DNA of 64,000 nucleotides, taken from the NCBI RefSeq assembly GCF_006363915.1, contig NZ_CP040946.1; one strand, written 5' to 3'. The stretch's first letter is position 1. The number at the start of each line of letters is the position of its first letter. This DNA comes from Methylophilus medardensis (GTDB lineage Bacteria > Pseudomonadota > Gammaproteobacteria > Burkholderiales > Methylophilaceae). The position numbers were made by a program, and so were the translations under genes. Below, piece after piece: positions 46,458 to 54,804 of the stretch. The notes below the pieces were generated by a model. The model ran no database searches and was not told the origin of the DNA. It saw only the letters and a program-made list of their open reading frames with translations.

Positions 46458-46475
46458 AAGTCAATATTTTTTTGA

Positions 46476-47666
46476 TCAATCCCCAGAAACAGAAGGGATT
46501 TTATGGATGCTTAAATCAGCGCCGTCGAACTCAGATTCTGCGTCCAGACGAATCCCAACAAATTTCTTCAACAAGCCGTAGACCAGCACACCACCGACCA
46601 CGGCAATGACGATGCCAAGCAGTGTGCCGAGCAATTGGCTCATGAAACTCACACCGCCCATACCGCCCAAGCTGGTGCAGCCAAAAATACCAGCGGCCAA
46701 GCCACCCCATGCGCCACACAAGCCGTGCAGGGGCCATACGCCAAGCACATCATCGATTTTGAGGCGGTTTTGCGTGACCGTAAATGCCCACACAAACAAG
46801 CAGCCAGCCACTGCACCGGTGACCAACGCGCCCAGTGGGTGCATGACATCGGAGCCAGCACAGACGGCAACCAGCCCGGCCAACGGGCCGTTGTGCACAA
46901 AGCCGGGGTCATTTTTACCCAGCACCAGCGCAGCAAGTGTGCCGCCAACCAGTGCCATCAGCGAGTTGACTGCGACCAAGCCTGAGATGTTTTGGATGGC
47001 CTGTGCTGACATGACATTAAAACCGAACCAGCCGACGGTGAGAATCCACGCGCCCAATGCCAAAAATGGAATATTTGAAGGAGGATAGGCATGCAAACGA
47101 CCTTCTTTGGTGTAGCGGCCGTTACGCGCACCCAGCAAGATCACTGCAGCTAACGCAATCCAGCCGCCCATAGCATGCACGACGACCGAGCCGGCAAAAT
47201 CGTGAAAGCCCACTCCAAAACTGCCCTTTAACCAGTCTTGAAAGCCATAATGGTTGTTCCAGGCGATGCCTTCGTAAAAGGGATAGACCAAGCCTACGAT
47301 GAGAAAGGTGGCTGCTAACTGCGGATTAAATCTGGCCCGCTCAGCAATGCCACCAGAGACGATGGCGGGGATCGCAGCGGCGAAGGTTAACAAGAAAAAG
47401 AATTTGACTAGGTCGTAGCCATTTTTTGCCGCCAACACCTCGGCGCCATTGAAAAAATGAATGCCATAAGCAATGCTGTAACCAATAAAAAAGTAGGCAA
47501 TGGTCGACACACAAAAATCCACCATGATTTTAACCAAGGCATTAACTTGGTTTTTTTGACGTACTGTGCCGACTTCTAAAAAGGCAAACCCCGCATGCAT
47601 GGCGAGGACCATGATGGCTCCAAGCAAGACAAACAACACGTCATTTGCTGACACTAATGCTTCCAT
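46476..47666 (-). CDS. amt: Ammonium transporter Amt
   Basis: A 396-residue inner-membrane ammonium channel with about 11 transmembrane helices. Family signatures: MHAGFAFLEVGTVRQKN near 24, DFAGSVVVHAMGGWIALA (Amt signature DFAGSxVVH) near 157, and the pore-lining histidines in VVHAMGG and PLHGLCGAWGG. The ATG at 47666 follows GGAGAG directly; an upstream TTG is not needed. The stop is 13 bp from the transposon end. No glnK lies beside it. Nitrogen control is likely from an NtrC-type site upstream. Confidence 0.92.
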   Translation of the reverse strand: MEALVSANDVLFVLLGAIMVLAMHAGFAFLEVGTVRQKNQVNALVKIMVDFCVSTIAYFFIGYSIAYGIHFFNGAEVLAAKNGYDLVKFFFLLTFAAAIPAIVSGGIAERARFNPQLAATFLIVGLVYPFYEGIAWNNHYGFQDWLKGSFGVGFHDFAGSVVVHAMGGWIALAAVILLGARNGRYTKEGRLHAYPPSNIPFLALGAWILTVGWFGFNVMSAQAIQNISGLVAVNSLMALVGGTLAALVLGKNDPGFVHNGPLAGLVAVCAGSDVMHPLGALVTGAVAGCLFVWAFTVTQNRLKIDDVLGVWPLHGLCGAWGGLAAGIFGCTSLGGMGGVSFMSQLLGTLLGIVIAVVGGVLVYGLLKKFVGIRLDAESEFDGADLSIHKIPSVSGD

Positions 47667-47830
47667 TTCGCTCTCCAACTATAAGTATTATTAGGGTGGC
47701 GTTTTGCTTTATTGCACGCCTTATGTGAAATTTGCACGCACCAAAAATGCACAAATTTTTATGCGCATGGCTAAAGCAAATTTCAGACCATTTTTATGTG
47801 ATTGATTTTAAAAGAAAGTGCTAGGGGAGC

Positions 47831-47887
47831 AAGCCAAAATTGCACCAATATTGAACTAACGAAAGTGCATTGCACAATTTTAGTGCA
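47831..47887 (-). promoter_or_regulatory. NtrC-like binding site and possible sigma54 promoter of amt
   Basis: TGCACAATTTTAGTGCA (47871-47887) fits the NtrC pattern GCAC-N7-GTGC. On the minus strand TTGGTGCAATTTTGGCTT (complement of 47831-47848) has GG and GC 10 bp apart, as a -24/-12 element. The distance between site and promoter is short for a classical enhancer, so the promoter part is tentative. Other half-sites of TGCAC type are scattered in 47720-47890. Confidence 0.45.
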
Positions 47888-47890
47888 AAT

Positions 47891-48565
47891 TTAGATAATT
47901 TCCGGCGGCTGCAGTTGTTTGAGCATTTCGGCCGCATCGGGATGGGCTGCCCAAAAATAATAAAACTCGCGCACGGCATTCAAAAATAAATGACGTGTGT
48001 TCTTGAGATTAAACAGCGGCAACGTCGCATCGGCGGTGATCCGGAACGCATTTTTTTCCGAGAGCGGCGCTTCGCGCAGGCGCAACAACATCAGCTTAGC
48101 CATTCGGGTGCGCAACTCGATATCCATCTCTTGCTTGTTTTCCATGGACTTTAGCGCCTTCACATAGCCATTGAGCGCCCACAGCTCTGACGTCTCAAAT
48201 TTTTCAGATTGCAAGGCGGGCCACACGGATTGAAGATCGATGACCGCGGGTTGCCAGCCAATCGGGTGTAATTCAAAGCCCACTGTTTCTGCGTATTGCA
48301 TGACCGCTTTAACATCCCCGCGCCAAAACGGGTAAAACTCACGGATAATGGTGAGTAACTCGGGCCAACGCTGGGCGGGTTTATCTGCCAAGCAATCGTC
48401 TACCGCTTGGCGATAAGCGGCACTGGTGCTTGGCTGATTTTGAAGCATCGGGGTCAGTTCAGCGAGCAAGGCATCCCGTTGCGCCATAATGCTGGCATCC
48501 GCCCCTTTGCCATGCAATAAATTATAATAAGCTTGAATAGCATTTGCTTCGCGGGTTGAATTCAT
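47891..48565 (-). CDS. Conserved protein of unknown function, 224 residues
   Basis: A soluble, helix-rich protein that I cannot assign. It contains RWPELLTIIREFYPFWRGDV near 75 and an ending NAVREFYYFWAAHPDAAEML. The ATG at 48565 is chosen because the longer open frame runs into the divergent gene at 48645; an in-frame ATG at 48607 is a second possibility. No signal peptide or membrane segment is seen. It lies upstream of amt on the same strand but separated by the amt control region. Confidence 0.6.
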   Translation of the reverse strand: MNSTREANAIQAYYNLLHGKGADASIMAQRDALLAELTPMLQNQPSTSAAYRQAVDDCLADKPAQRWPELLTIIREFYPFWRGDVKAVMQYAETVGFELHPIGWQPAVIDLQSVWPALQSEKFETSELWALNGYVKALKSMENKQEMDIELRTRMAKLMLLRLREAPLSEKNAFRITADATLPLFNLKNTRHLFLNAVREFYYFWAAHPDAAEMLKQLQPPEII

Positions 48566-48644
48566 AGCGGGCTGCACTGATATAGGAATATGAACTTGAA
48601 TCATCATACACTGAAACACTTGGTCGCTTACGGGGAGAACAACG

Positions 48645-48953
48645 ATGGCTGAATGGGCTTTATTAGCCATTTTAATTACAAGTGCTTGGTTTTGGATGGA
48701 TTCGATTGCCAAACGTGAGGCGGCATTAAAAATCGGCCGTCAGCTGGCAGAGCGCTGTCACTTGCAGTTTTTGGATGAAACGGTTGCCTGCGCACGCGTG
48801 GGTTTCGCGCGCGATCACAATGGCCGCATGCAACTGCAACGCACCTATACGTTTGACGTTTCCAGCCAAGGCATAGAGCGTATGGCCTGTCATTTACAGT
48901 TGCGCGGGGCGCAACTGGTGGCTTGGCATATTCCACCTTACGCGGCAAAGTAA
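48645..48953 (+). CDS. DUF3301 family membrane-anchored protein
   Basis: A 102-residue protein with one N-terminal hydrophobic helix (WALLAILITSAWFWMDSIAK) and the DUF3301 core CHLQFLDETVACARVGFARD followed by LQRTYTFDVSSQGIERM. The function of the family is not known. GGGGAG precedes the ATG, and gluQ begins 4 bp after the stop, so they are one transcript. Confidence 0.8.
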   Translation: MAEWALLAILITSAWFWMDSIAKREAALKIGRQLAERCHLQFLDETVACARVGFARDHNGRMQLQRTYTFDVSSQGIERMACHLQLRGAQLVAWHIPPYAAK

Positions 48954-48957
48954 GCGC

Positions 48958-49815
48958 ATGGTGGTTGGCCGCTTTGCCCCCTCTCCCACCGGGCCTTTGC
49001 ATTTTGGCTCTTTGGTCGCCGCCGTTGCCAGTTATTGTGATGCAAAAAGTCGCCATGGCCAGTGGTTATTGCGGATTGAGGATGTGGATCAGACCCGATG
49101 CCTACCCAATGTCAGCGATGACATCATCAGCACCTTGCAACGCTTCGGTTTTGAATGGGATGCTGAGATTATTTATCAAAGCCAGCGCACTGATCTATAC
49201 GCGCAGGCGCTCTCACAATTACGCCAGCAAGGTCTAGCTTACCCTTGCACCTGTTCACGCAAAGAAATTGCCGATTCAAGCACTTTGCAAGGCATAGAGG
49301 GCATCCTCTATCCGGGCACATGCTTAGTGCAGCCAGTGAAACCGGGTACAGCTGCCGCTTGGCGCATCAAAACCGACGCACAAACCATCCAGTTTCACGA
49401 CCGTATCCAAGGCGTGCAACAGCACCAAATGCGTCGGGATATCGGCGATTTTGTCATTCAACGCGCCGATGGCTTATTTAGTTACCAACTGGCCGTGGCC
49501 GTGGATGATGCCTTGCAAGGCATCATGCATGTGGTGCGCGGGGCAGATTTATTACATTCCACGACGCGACAAATATATTTGCAACAACAACTTGGCTTCC
49601 CCACACCCACCTATGCGCACATTGGATTGGTGCGCAATGCACAAGGCCAAAAGCTCAGCAAACAAACTCTGGCGGCGGCTTTACCTAGCGATAACCTTGT
49701 CAGCACATTACGCAGTGCCTTTGACTTTTTACCTCAACTCCCGAACCCAACACCCGCGCTGCAGTCTATGCCTGCACTGTGGCAATGGGCGATCGAGTCC
49801 TGGCAATTGCATTAA
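48958..49815 (+). CDS. gluQ: Glutamyl-Q tRNA(Asp) synthetase
   Basis: A 285-residue paralogue of the catalytic half of glutamyl-tRNA synthetase that puts glutamate on queuosine in tRNA-Asp. The class I signature is FAPSPTGPLHFGSLVAAV at 6-23 and the KMSKS-type loop is GQKLSKQTLA near 240. A zinc site is suggested by YPCTCSRKEI and YPGTCL. It lacks the anticodon-binding domain, as expected. It follows the DUF3301 gene with 4 bp. Confidence 0.92.
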   Translation: MVVGRFAPSPTGPLHFGSLVAAVASYCDAKSRHGQWLLRIEDVDQTRCLPNVSDDIISTLQRFGFEWDAEIIYQSQRTDLYAQALSQLRQQGLAYPCTCSRKEIADSSTLQGIEGILYPGTCLVQPVKPGTAAAWRIKTDAQTIQFHDRIQGVQQHQMRRDIGDFVIQRADGLFSYQLAVAVDDALQGIMHVVRGADLLHSTTRQIYLQQQLGFPTPTYAHIGLVRNAQGQKLSKQTLAAALPSDNLVSTLRSAFDFLPQLPNPTPALQSMPALWQWAIESWQLH

Positions 49816-49867
49816 CGCGCATCGTTGCGCAATTGATCCCCCATGGCACAGAATTTATTAGATTATT

Positions 49868-49886
49868 ATTGATAACGATTATCAAT
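49868..49886. promoter_or_regulatory. Fur box upstream of the TonB receptor
   Basis: ATTGATAACGATTATCAAT is a near-perfect inverted repeat (ATTGATAA / TTATCAAT) matching the Fur consensus. It lies 28 bp upstream of the receptor start, so iron repression is expected. Confidence 0.8.
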
Positions 49887-49913
49887 TAGTTTAACATTCG
49901 CGACAATCATTCA

Positions 49914-52151
49914 ATGAGTATTAAATTGACTACTATGAAACGTCCTGCCACTCCCCGTCTCACCCCTCGTCCTGTATTGATGGCCTTTGGTTTTTTGATG
50001 GCTAGCGCCGCGCTACCAGTCACAACGTTAAGTGCTGCAGAAAGCAATGTCATCGAGCTAGAAACCGTTGAGGTGAAGGCAAGTAAAAAAAGCGACACCA
50101 AGCCCATCAGAGGCTATAACGCCAAACGCTCCAGCACGGCTACCCGTACCGATACCGACTTGATCAATGTGCCGCAAGCCATTACGGTCATTACCCGTGA
50201 CATGATGCAAGACCAGTCTATGCAAAGCATTGCTGATGCCGTGCGCTATGTGCCCGGCGTGCAAGCCGCACAAGGCGAAGGCAATCGCGATCAACTGGTG
50301 TTGCGCGGCAACCAGACCACGAGCGACTTGTTTGTGGATGGCATGCGCGACGACATTCAAACCTATCGTGATTTATACAACACTGACCGTATCGAGGTTT
50401 TAAAAGGCCCCAACGGCATGATCTTTGGTCGAGGTGGCGCGGGTGGTGTGATCAATCGGGTCAGCAAAAAAGCCGGTTGGGACCCAGTGAAAGACCTCAG
50501 CGTCAGCTATGGCAGCTTTGATCACCGTCGCATCAGCGCAGACTACGGTCAGGGACTGACGGACGAAGTGGCATTCAGACTCAATGCGGTCTATGAAAAC
50601 TCTAATTCTTACCGTGATGGCGTGGATTTACGACGCTATGGTTTTTCACCGACGTTTACGATCAAGCCAGGCGATAAAACCGAAATGGTATTGAGTGCAG
50701 AGTACTTTAAAGACGAGCGCATTGCAGACCGGGGGGTGCCTGCACAGGCAACACGCACGGGCGCACTGACGACAACCAATGCAGATTTTAATCGCCGACC
50801 ATTCAGAATTGGCGATTATGATCAGTTTTTTGGTAATGCTAAGCTCAGCCCAACCGAGACGGAAACCGTTGCCTTCAATGCAGCAATCAGCCACGCTTTT
50901 GATAACGGTGTGCAAGTCAAAAATAGCTCACGATTAGCCTTTTATGATAAGTATTATCAGAATGTTTTTGCTAACAGCCCAGTGAGCACCACAGGCCTAC
51001 TCAGTCTCGCCGCCTACAGAGATGAAACCAAACGTGAAAATCTGATTAATCAGACGGATATTACTTACACACTGAAAACCGGTGAAGTTGAGCACAATGT
51101 ATTAGGTGGCTTTGAAATCAATATACAAGATACGCGAAACAACCGTACTGCACCGACGGGAACAACAGACGATAATGGCACATTTACCTCGACCGCATCC
51201 TCCCAGTCGCCTTTTGGTGTGCCAGTAAACTTCAATCGGTTGGTGAGAAATCAGCAAAGTGACTTCACAGTAATGGGTGTCTACATGCAAGACCAGATCG
51301 TATTTAACCCCCAATGGCAAGCGGTCATAGGCTTGCGGCATGATCGTATTGATACAGACTTCAGGGATCTGAGACCAACAGCGCCTGTGAGTAACATCAA
51401 CGTAACCAACAACTTACTCTCACCACGCGCTGGTTTAATCTTTAAACCAAGTGACAATAGCTCAATCTATGCGAACTATAGCACCTCATATGTTCCACGC
51501 GCCGGCGATCAGCTCATTGGACTTACTGTTTCTGCAGCCAGCTTCAAGCCAGAAAAGTTTGTGAACAAAGAAATTGGTGCCAAGTGGGATATCCTACCAT
51601 CCCTGTCATTAACGGCTGCAATCTTTAAACTGGAGCGGGAGAACATATTGGCTGCTGACCCAAACTCACCAGCCAATAACATCTTGATCGATGGCCAAGA
51701 AACTACTGGCCTAGAGCTTAGTTTGAGCGGAAAAGTTACTGATCAGTGGCAAGTCATGGCTGCTTATACTTTACAAGAAGGCGAAACGACCAAACAGCAA
51801 GGGGCTGGTAACGGAGCTATTCTTGCAGGTAGCGCATTAGCGTTAACACCTACTCGCACATTCTCTTTATGGAACAAATACCAAATCAATGATACCTGGG
51901 CAATTGGTGTAGGTATGGTGAGTCGTTCAGAGATGTATGCCGCCCCGCCTACTGCAAGCCAAAGCACAATTCTCCCCGGTTATACCCGCTTTGATGCCGC
52001 AATTTTTGCCAAGCTCAGCCCCAAGTGGGACGCGCAGGTCAACATTGAGAACCTGACCAACAAAGACTATGCATTGTTTGCGCACAACAACAATAACATT
52101 ACGCCGGGAGCGCCATTAAATGCGCGTGCGACCTTGAATTACCATTTTTAA
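49914..52151 (+). CDS. TonB-dependent siderophore receptor
   Basis: A 745-residue outer-membrane ferric-siderophore receptor. Residues 1-43 are a signal peptide (LMAFGFLMASAALPV, cleavage near LSAAES). A TonB-box-like ELETVEVKA follows, then the plug (NVPQAITVITRDMMQDQSMQ, RYVPGVQAAQGEGNRDQLVL) and the 22-strand barrel, ending with NLTNKDYALF and the terminal aromatic ARATLNYHF. It resembles the FhuE/FpvA/Fiu broad group; the siderophore cannot be told. The ATG at 49914 or 49935 may be used. Regulation by the Fur box just upstream is expected. Confidence 0.9.
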   Translation: MSIKLTTMKRPATPRLTPRPVLMAFGFLMASAALPVTTLSAAESNVIELETVEVKASKKSDTKPIRGYNAKRSSTATRTDTDLINVPQAITVITRDMMQDQSMQSIADAVRYVPGVQAAQGEGNRDQLVLRGNQTTSDLFVDGMRDDIQTYRDLYNTDRIEVLKGPNGMIFGRGGAGGVINRVSKKAGWDPVKDLSVSYGSFDHRRISADYGQGLTDEVAFRLNAVYENSNSYRDGVDLRRYGFSPTFTIKPGDKTEMVLSAEYFKDERIADRGVPAQATRTGALTTTNADFNRRPFRIGDYDQFFGNAKLSPTETETVAFNAAISHAFDNGVQVKNSSRLAFYDKYYQNVFANSPVSTTGLLSLAAYRDETKRENLINQTDITYTLKTGEVEHNVLGGFEINIQDTRNNRTAPTGTTDDNGTFTSTASSQSPFGVPVNFNRLVRNQQSDFTVMGVYMQDQIVFNPQWQAVIGLRHDRIDTDFRDLRPTAPVSNINVTNNLLSPRAGLIFKPSDNSSIYANYSTSYVPRAGDQLIGLTVSAASFKPEKFVNKEIGAKWDILPSLSLTAAIFKLERENILAADPNSPANNILIDGQETTGLELSLSGKVTDQWQVMAAYTLQEGETTKQQGAGNGAILAGSALALTPTRTFSLWNKYQINDTWAIGVGMVSRSEMYAAPPTASQSTILPGYTRFDAAIFAKLSPKWDAQVNIENLTNKDYALFAHNNNNITPGAPLNARATLNYHF

Positions 52152-52164
52152 ACTTTGTAGATAA

Positions 52165-52193
52165 AAAAATGCCCGCCTTGTGCGGGCTTTTTC
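52165..52193 (+). terminator. Hairpin terminator after the TonB receptor
   Basis: GCCCGC (52171-52176) pairs with GCGGGC (52182-52187) and is followed by a run of T. Confidence 0.75.
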
Positions 52194-52239
52194 ATGTCGT
52201 GCATCAGCAGGCATCCGCTTAAATGTTAAAATAGCGGTT

Positions 52240-53112
52240 ATGACAAAAGCACATTCCCAAGACTATCTGCATCCCTTTATTTTTGAACAGTCAGCTGTGC
52301 GTGGCAATTGCGTTCAGCTTGATCAAAGCCTGTTTACTGCGTTAGAGCATCAGCCTTTGCCAGCGGCCTTGAAAAAAACCATTGGTGAGTTTACGGCGGC
52401 CAGCGTATTGCTCACGGCGACATTAAAAATGCAAGGCAAACTGATTTTGCAATTGCAGAGCCAAGGCGCGCTGCAGTTACTGGTGGTCGAATGCACCTCA
52501 GACTTGAGTATTCGTGCCACGGCGAAAGTCAACGGCGAGCTAGAGGGTGACACGCTGACCGATTGGTTGAAACATGGCCAAATGGTGATCACACTTGTAC
52601 CAGAAGCAGGAGAACCTTATCAAGGCATCGTCCCGCTCGAGGGCGACAGTATTGCCAGCATGCTGGAAAACTATATGTTGCGCTCGCAGCAAATTGATAC
52701 CCGTCTTTGGCTGGCGGCTGAGGGCGACAGCGCAGCAGGCCTGCTGTTGCAAAAGCTACCGCAACAACAAGAAAGTGATCTCGATTGCTGGAACCGCGTA
52801 CAGCATTTGGCAGGCACCGTCAGTGACCGTGAGTTGTTGGATTTAGACGCCGTGACCTTGTTGCAGCGCCTATTCGTAGAAGAGGATGTGCGTTTGTTTA
52901 GCAGCCGCGAAGTGCTGGCCTATTGCAGCTGCTCACAAACCACAGTCACCAATATGTTGCAAATGCTCGGATTGGCCGAAGTGCGTAGTATTTTGGACGA
53001 ACAAGGCAGTGTGCAGATTCAATGCGATTTTTGTAATAAACATTATGTGGTGGATGAACAAGAGGCCATGGGCCTATTTGACGCCGACGATGACCATGCG
53101 CTCACCCACTAA
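52240..53112 (+). CDS. hslO: Redox-regulated chaperone Hsp33
   Basis: A 290-residue cytoplasmic holdase activated by oxidation. The C-terminal zinc switch is intact: CSC (AYCSCSQTTVTNML) and CDFC (QIQCDFCNKHYV), the C-x-C and C-x2-C pairs. The N-terminal domain starts YLHPFIFEQSAVRGNCVQLD. The ATG at 52240 is the family start; the open frame reaches 20 codons further upstream into the terminator and is not used. Confidence 0.92.
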   Translation: MTKAHSQDYLHPFIFEQSAVRGNCVQLDQSLFTALEHQPLPAALKKTIGEFTAASVLLTATLKMQGKLILQLQSQGALQLLVVECTSDLSIRATAKVNGELEGDTLTDWLKHGQMVITLVPEAGEPYQGIVPLEGDSIASMLENYMLRSQQIDTRLWLAAEGDSAAGLLLQKLPQQQESDLDCWNRVQHLAGTVSDRELLDLDAVTLLQRLFVEEDVRLFSSREVLAYCSCSQTTVTNMLQMLGLAEVRSILDEQGSVQIQCDFCNKHYVVDEQEAMGLFDADDDHALTH

Positions 53113-53131
53113 CCATCAGCGAAGTGCCGCA

Positions 53132-53932
53132 CTAAGCCAGCGATAGCGCCAAACGTTGGCGCTGGCACTCAAACAGGGCCACGGCGGTCGCTGCGGCGGC
53201 ATTGAGTGATTCCAGTGCTAATGTCCCCTGATGCGCCATCGGAATCGTGATGCAAGTATCCACTGCAGATTGAAGTGCCTTCGAAATCCCGGCGCCCTCG
53301 TTCCCTACCGCAAACAACAGCGGCTCACGTAGATTTTGTTGGTACAAGCTATCGCCTTGCATGGTCAGGGCGAGTGTCTGACCGCCAAACGCACTCACCA
53401 GAGACAGTGCGTTGACGCCTTCAACCACCGGCAGCACAAATTGTGCGCCTTGCCCCCCACGCAACGCCTTGGGTGACCAAGCATCGGTACAGCCTTGAGT
53501 CAGGTAGGCAATTTGTACGCCAGCGGCAGCGGCTGTGCGTAACATGCTGCCCAGATTGCCCGGGTCCTGAATATCTTCAATCAGTAGGGCAAAGTCTATG
53601 GTGGATGGCACAACAGCCTCAGGAATATCGACCAGCGCCATCACGCCGCTGCTGGAAGCCACTGGTGTTAATTCGGCAAACATCAACGTGGGCAACAACA
53701 TGGTATCCACATCCGCTAACTGTTGAATCAGCCCAGTCGCCTCTACACTGCTCTGTCCTTCAGGAATAATCAACAGCCGCGGTTCGCCATACACCTGCCA
53801 ATAAGCCTCAATCAGATGAACACCCTCTAAAAGGCTGGACGCTGTTTTCTTCCGTTCACGCGACTGGTCAACCAGTTTGCGTAATTGTTTAAAGACGGGG
53901 TTATCGCGCGAAGTAATGTGTTTAAAAGCCAT
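53132..53932 (-). CDS. SpoU/TrmH-family RNA 2'-O-methyltransferase
   Basis: A 266-residue protein with an N-terminal substrate-binding region (HITSRDNPVFKQLRKLVDQS, EGVHLIEAYW) and a C-terminal SPOUT knot: DIQDPGNLGSMLRTAAAAG, LFAVGNEGAGIS and IPMAHQGTLALESLNAAAAT. It uses AdoMet to methylate a ribose of rRNA or tRNA; the site is unknown. The ATG at 53932 is the family start. It converges on hslO with 19 bp between stops. Confidence 0.88.
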   Translation of the reverse strand: MAFKHITSRDNPVFKQLRKLVDQSRERKKTASSLLEGVHLIEAYWQVYGEPRLLIIPEGQSSVEATGLIQQLADVDTMLLPTLMFAELTPVASSSGVMALVDIPEAVVPSTIDFALLIEDIQDPGNLGSMLRTAAAAGVQIAYLTQGCTDAWSPKALRGGQGAQFVLPVVEGVNALSLVSAFGGQTLALTMQGDSLYQQNLREPLLFAVGNEGAGISKALQSAVDTCITIPMAHQGTLALESLNAAAATAVALFECQRQRLALSLA

Positions 53933-54034
53933 GCGATGATTATACTTGAATTGATCAGGGGGCTTGTGGCGGCTTACCGCTCTTTTACATGCGTGTGGCC
54001 AAGCAACCACGCCATGGCCCGGCGCCAATTCACG

Positions 54035-54040
54035 TATAAT
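54035..54040 (+). promoter_or_regulatory. TATAAT -10 element, possibly for a leaderless rsuA-type mRNA
   Basis: TATAAT ends 6 bp before the ATG at 54047, so transcription would begin at or next to the start codon. No good -35 is seen 17 bp upstream. Confidence 0.4.
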
Positions 54041-54046
54041 CTCGCT

Positions 54047-54763
54047 ATGGCAAAATTATTAGACTTAGAACGTATTCTGCACCGGCAGGGCTTTGGCACG
54101 CGTAAGATGTGCCGCATTTTAATCATCAACCAAGCCGTGACGGTCAATGGCGAAATATGCGATGATCCAGACGCTAAGTTTGCACTCGATGACCAGTTGC
54201 ATTTCACCGTCGATGGCGACGCTTGGCAATATCGTGAACATAGTTATTTGCTCATGCACAAGCCAGCGCACTATGAGTGCACGCACAAAACGCAATTTCA
54301 TCCCACCATTTACACATTGCTGCCCGAGCCGCTGGTGGCACGGGGCGTACAATGTATCGGTAGGCTGGATGAAGATACCACCGGTTTGATTTTACTGTCT
54401 GACGATGGGCAGTTCATTCATAAAGTCAGCTCACCCAAACACCATGTCCCCAAAGTGTATGCCGTCACCTGCAAACATCGTTTGAGTGACGAAGATCTGC
54501 AACATTTGTTGTCGGGCGTTAAATTGATCGATGAAGAAGAAACCATTACCGCCCTCGCCGTCACCCGTCGCACAGAAACACTCATAGAAATGACATTGGC
54601 CGAAGGCAAATACCATCAGGTCAAGCGAATGATTGCCGCCATTGGCAATCGCGTGGAGGAACTCCAGCGCATCCGTATCGGCCAACTGACCTTACCAGAT
54701 GATCTAGCCGCTGGCCAATGGCGTTGGTTATCTGCCGAGGACTTAATCGCAGTACAATCCTAA
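54047..54763 (+). CDS. RsuA-family 16S rRNA pseudouridine synthase
   Basis: A 238-residue pseudouridine synthase with an N-terminal S4 domain (LERILHRQGFGTRKMCRILI) and the catalytic motif GRLDEDTTGLILLSDDG, where the Asp after RL is the nucleophile. Size and lack of a C-terminal extension fit RsuA (16S position 516) rather than RluB. No ribosome site is seen and a TATAAT lies right before the ATG, which suggests a leaderless message. It is divergent from the SpoU gene. Confidence 0.85.
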   Translation: MAKLLDLERILHRQGFGTRKMCRILIINQAVTVNGEICDDPDAKFALDDQLHFTVDGDAWQYREHSYLLMHKPAHYECTHKTQFHPTIYTLLPEPLVARGVQCIGRLDEDTTGLILLSDDGQFIHKVSSPKHHVPKVYAVTCKHRLSDEDLQHLLSGVKLIDEEETITALAVTRRTETLIEMTLAEGKYHQVKRMIAAIGNRVEELQRIRIGQLTLPDDLAAGQWRWLSAEDLIAVQS

Positions 54764-54804
54764 GGTAGCGGCTGCATGCAGGCAGCATCATTTAAGGGGA
54801 CATC

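Larger units (their letters stand above)
5044..46463. mobile_element. Tn7-like transposon, about 41.4 kb, carrying defence genes
   Basis: The outer ends match as inverted repeats: left TGGTTATAGATAATTAAG, right (reverse complement) TGACTTAAGATAATTAAG. Just inside each end are further copies of a TnsB-type site around CCGACAGACTT in inverted orientation. The element encodes TnsA, TnsB, TnsC and two TniQ proteins. AATAT occurs directly outside the left end (5039-5043) and at 46463-46467, which fits the 5-bp target duplication of Tn7 if the right end is at 46462; ungapped alignment of the termini puts it at 46463, so the boundary is uncertain by 1 bp. Right-end sites are dense and left-end sites spaced, as in Tn7. 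tnsABC lies in the middle, with cargo on both sides. Confidence 0.85.

Noticed and set aside
5044..46463. CRISPR array or cas genes associated with the second TniQ
   Set aside because: No set of regularly spaced direct repeats of 25-40 bp and no Cascade or Cas12-like frame was found in the element.
5039..46468. A perfect 5-bp target duplication as proof of the exact ends
   Set aside because: AATAT flanks both ends only if the right end is placed at 46462; the ungapped terminal alignment gives 46463 and flanks AATAT/ATATT. AATATT is self-complementary, so the repeat could be chance.
46606..47088. Long plus-strand frame of 160 codons across amt
   Set aside because: It is antisense to the well-supported amt gene, Pro/Ala/Thr-rich and without domain features: a shadow of the GC-rich transporter gene.
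54764..54804. Guanidine riboswitch upstream of sugE
   Set aside because: The 40-bp leader is too short and lacks the paired ACGR-loop hairpins of the guanidine-II class.
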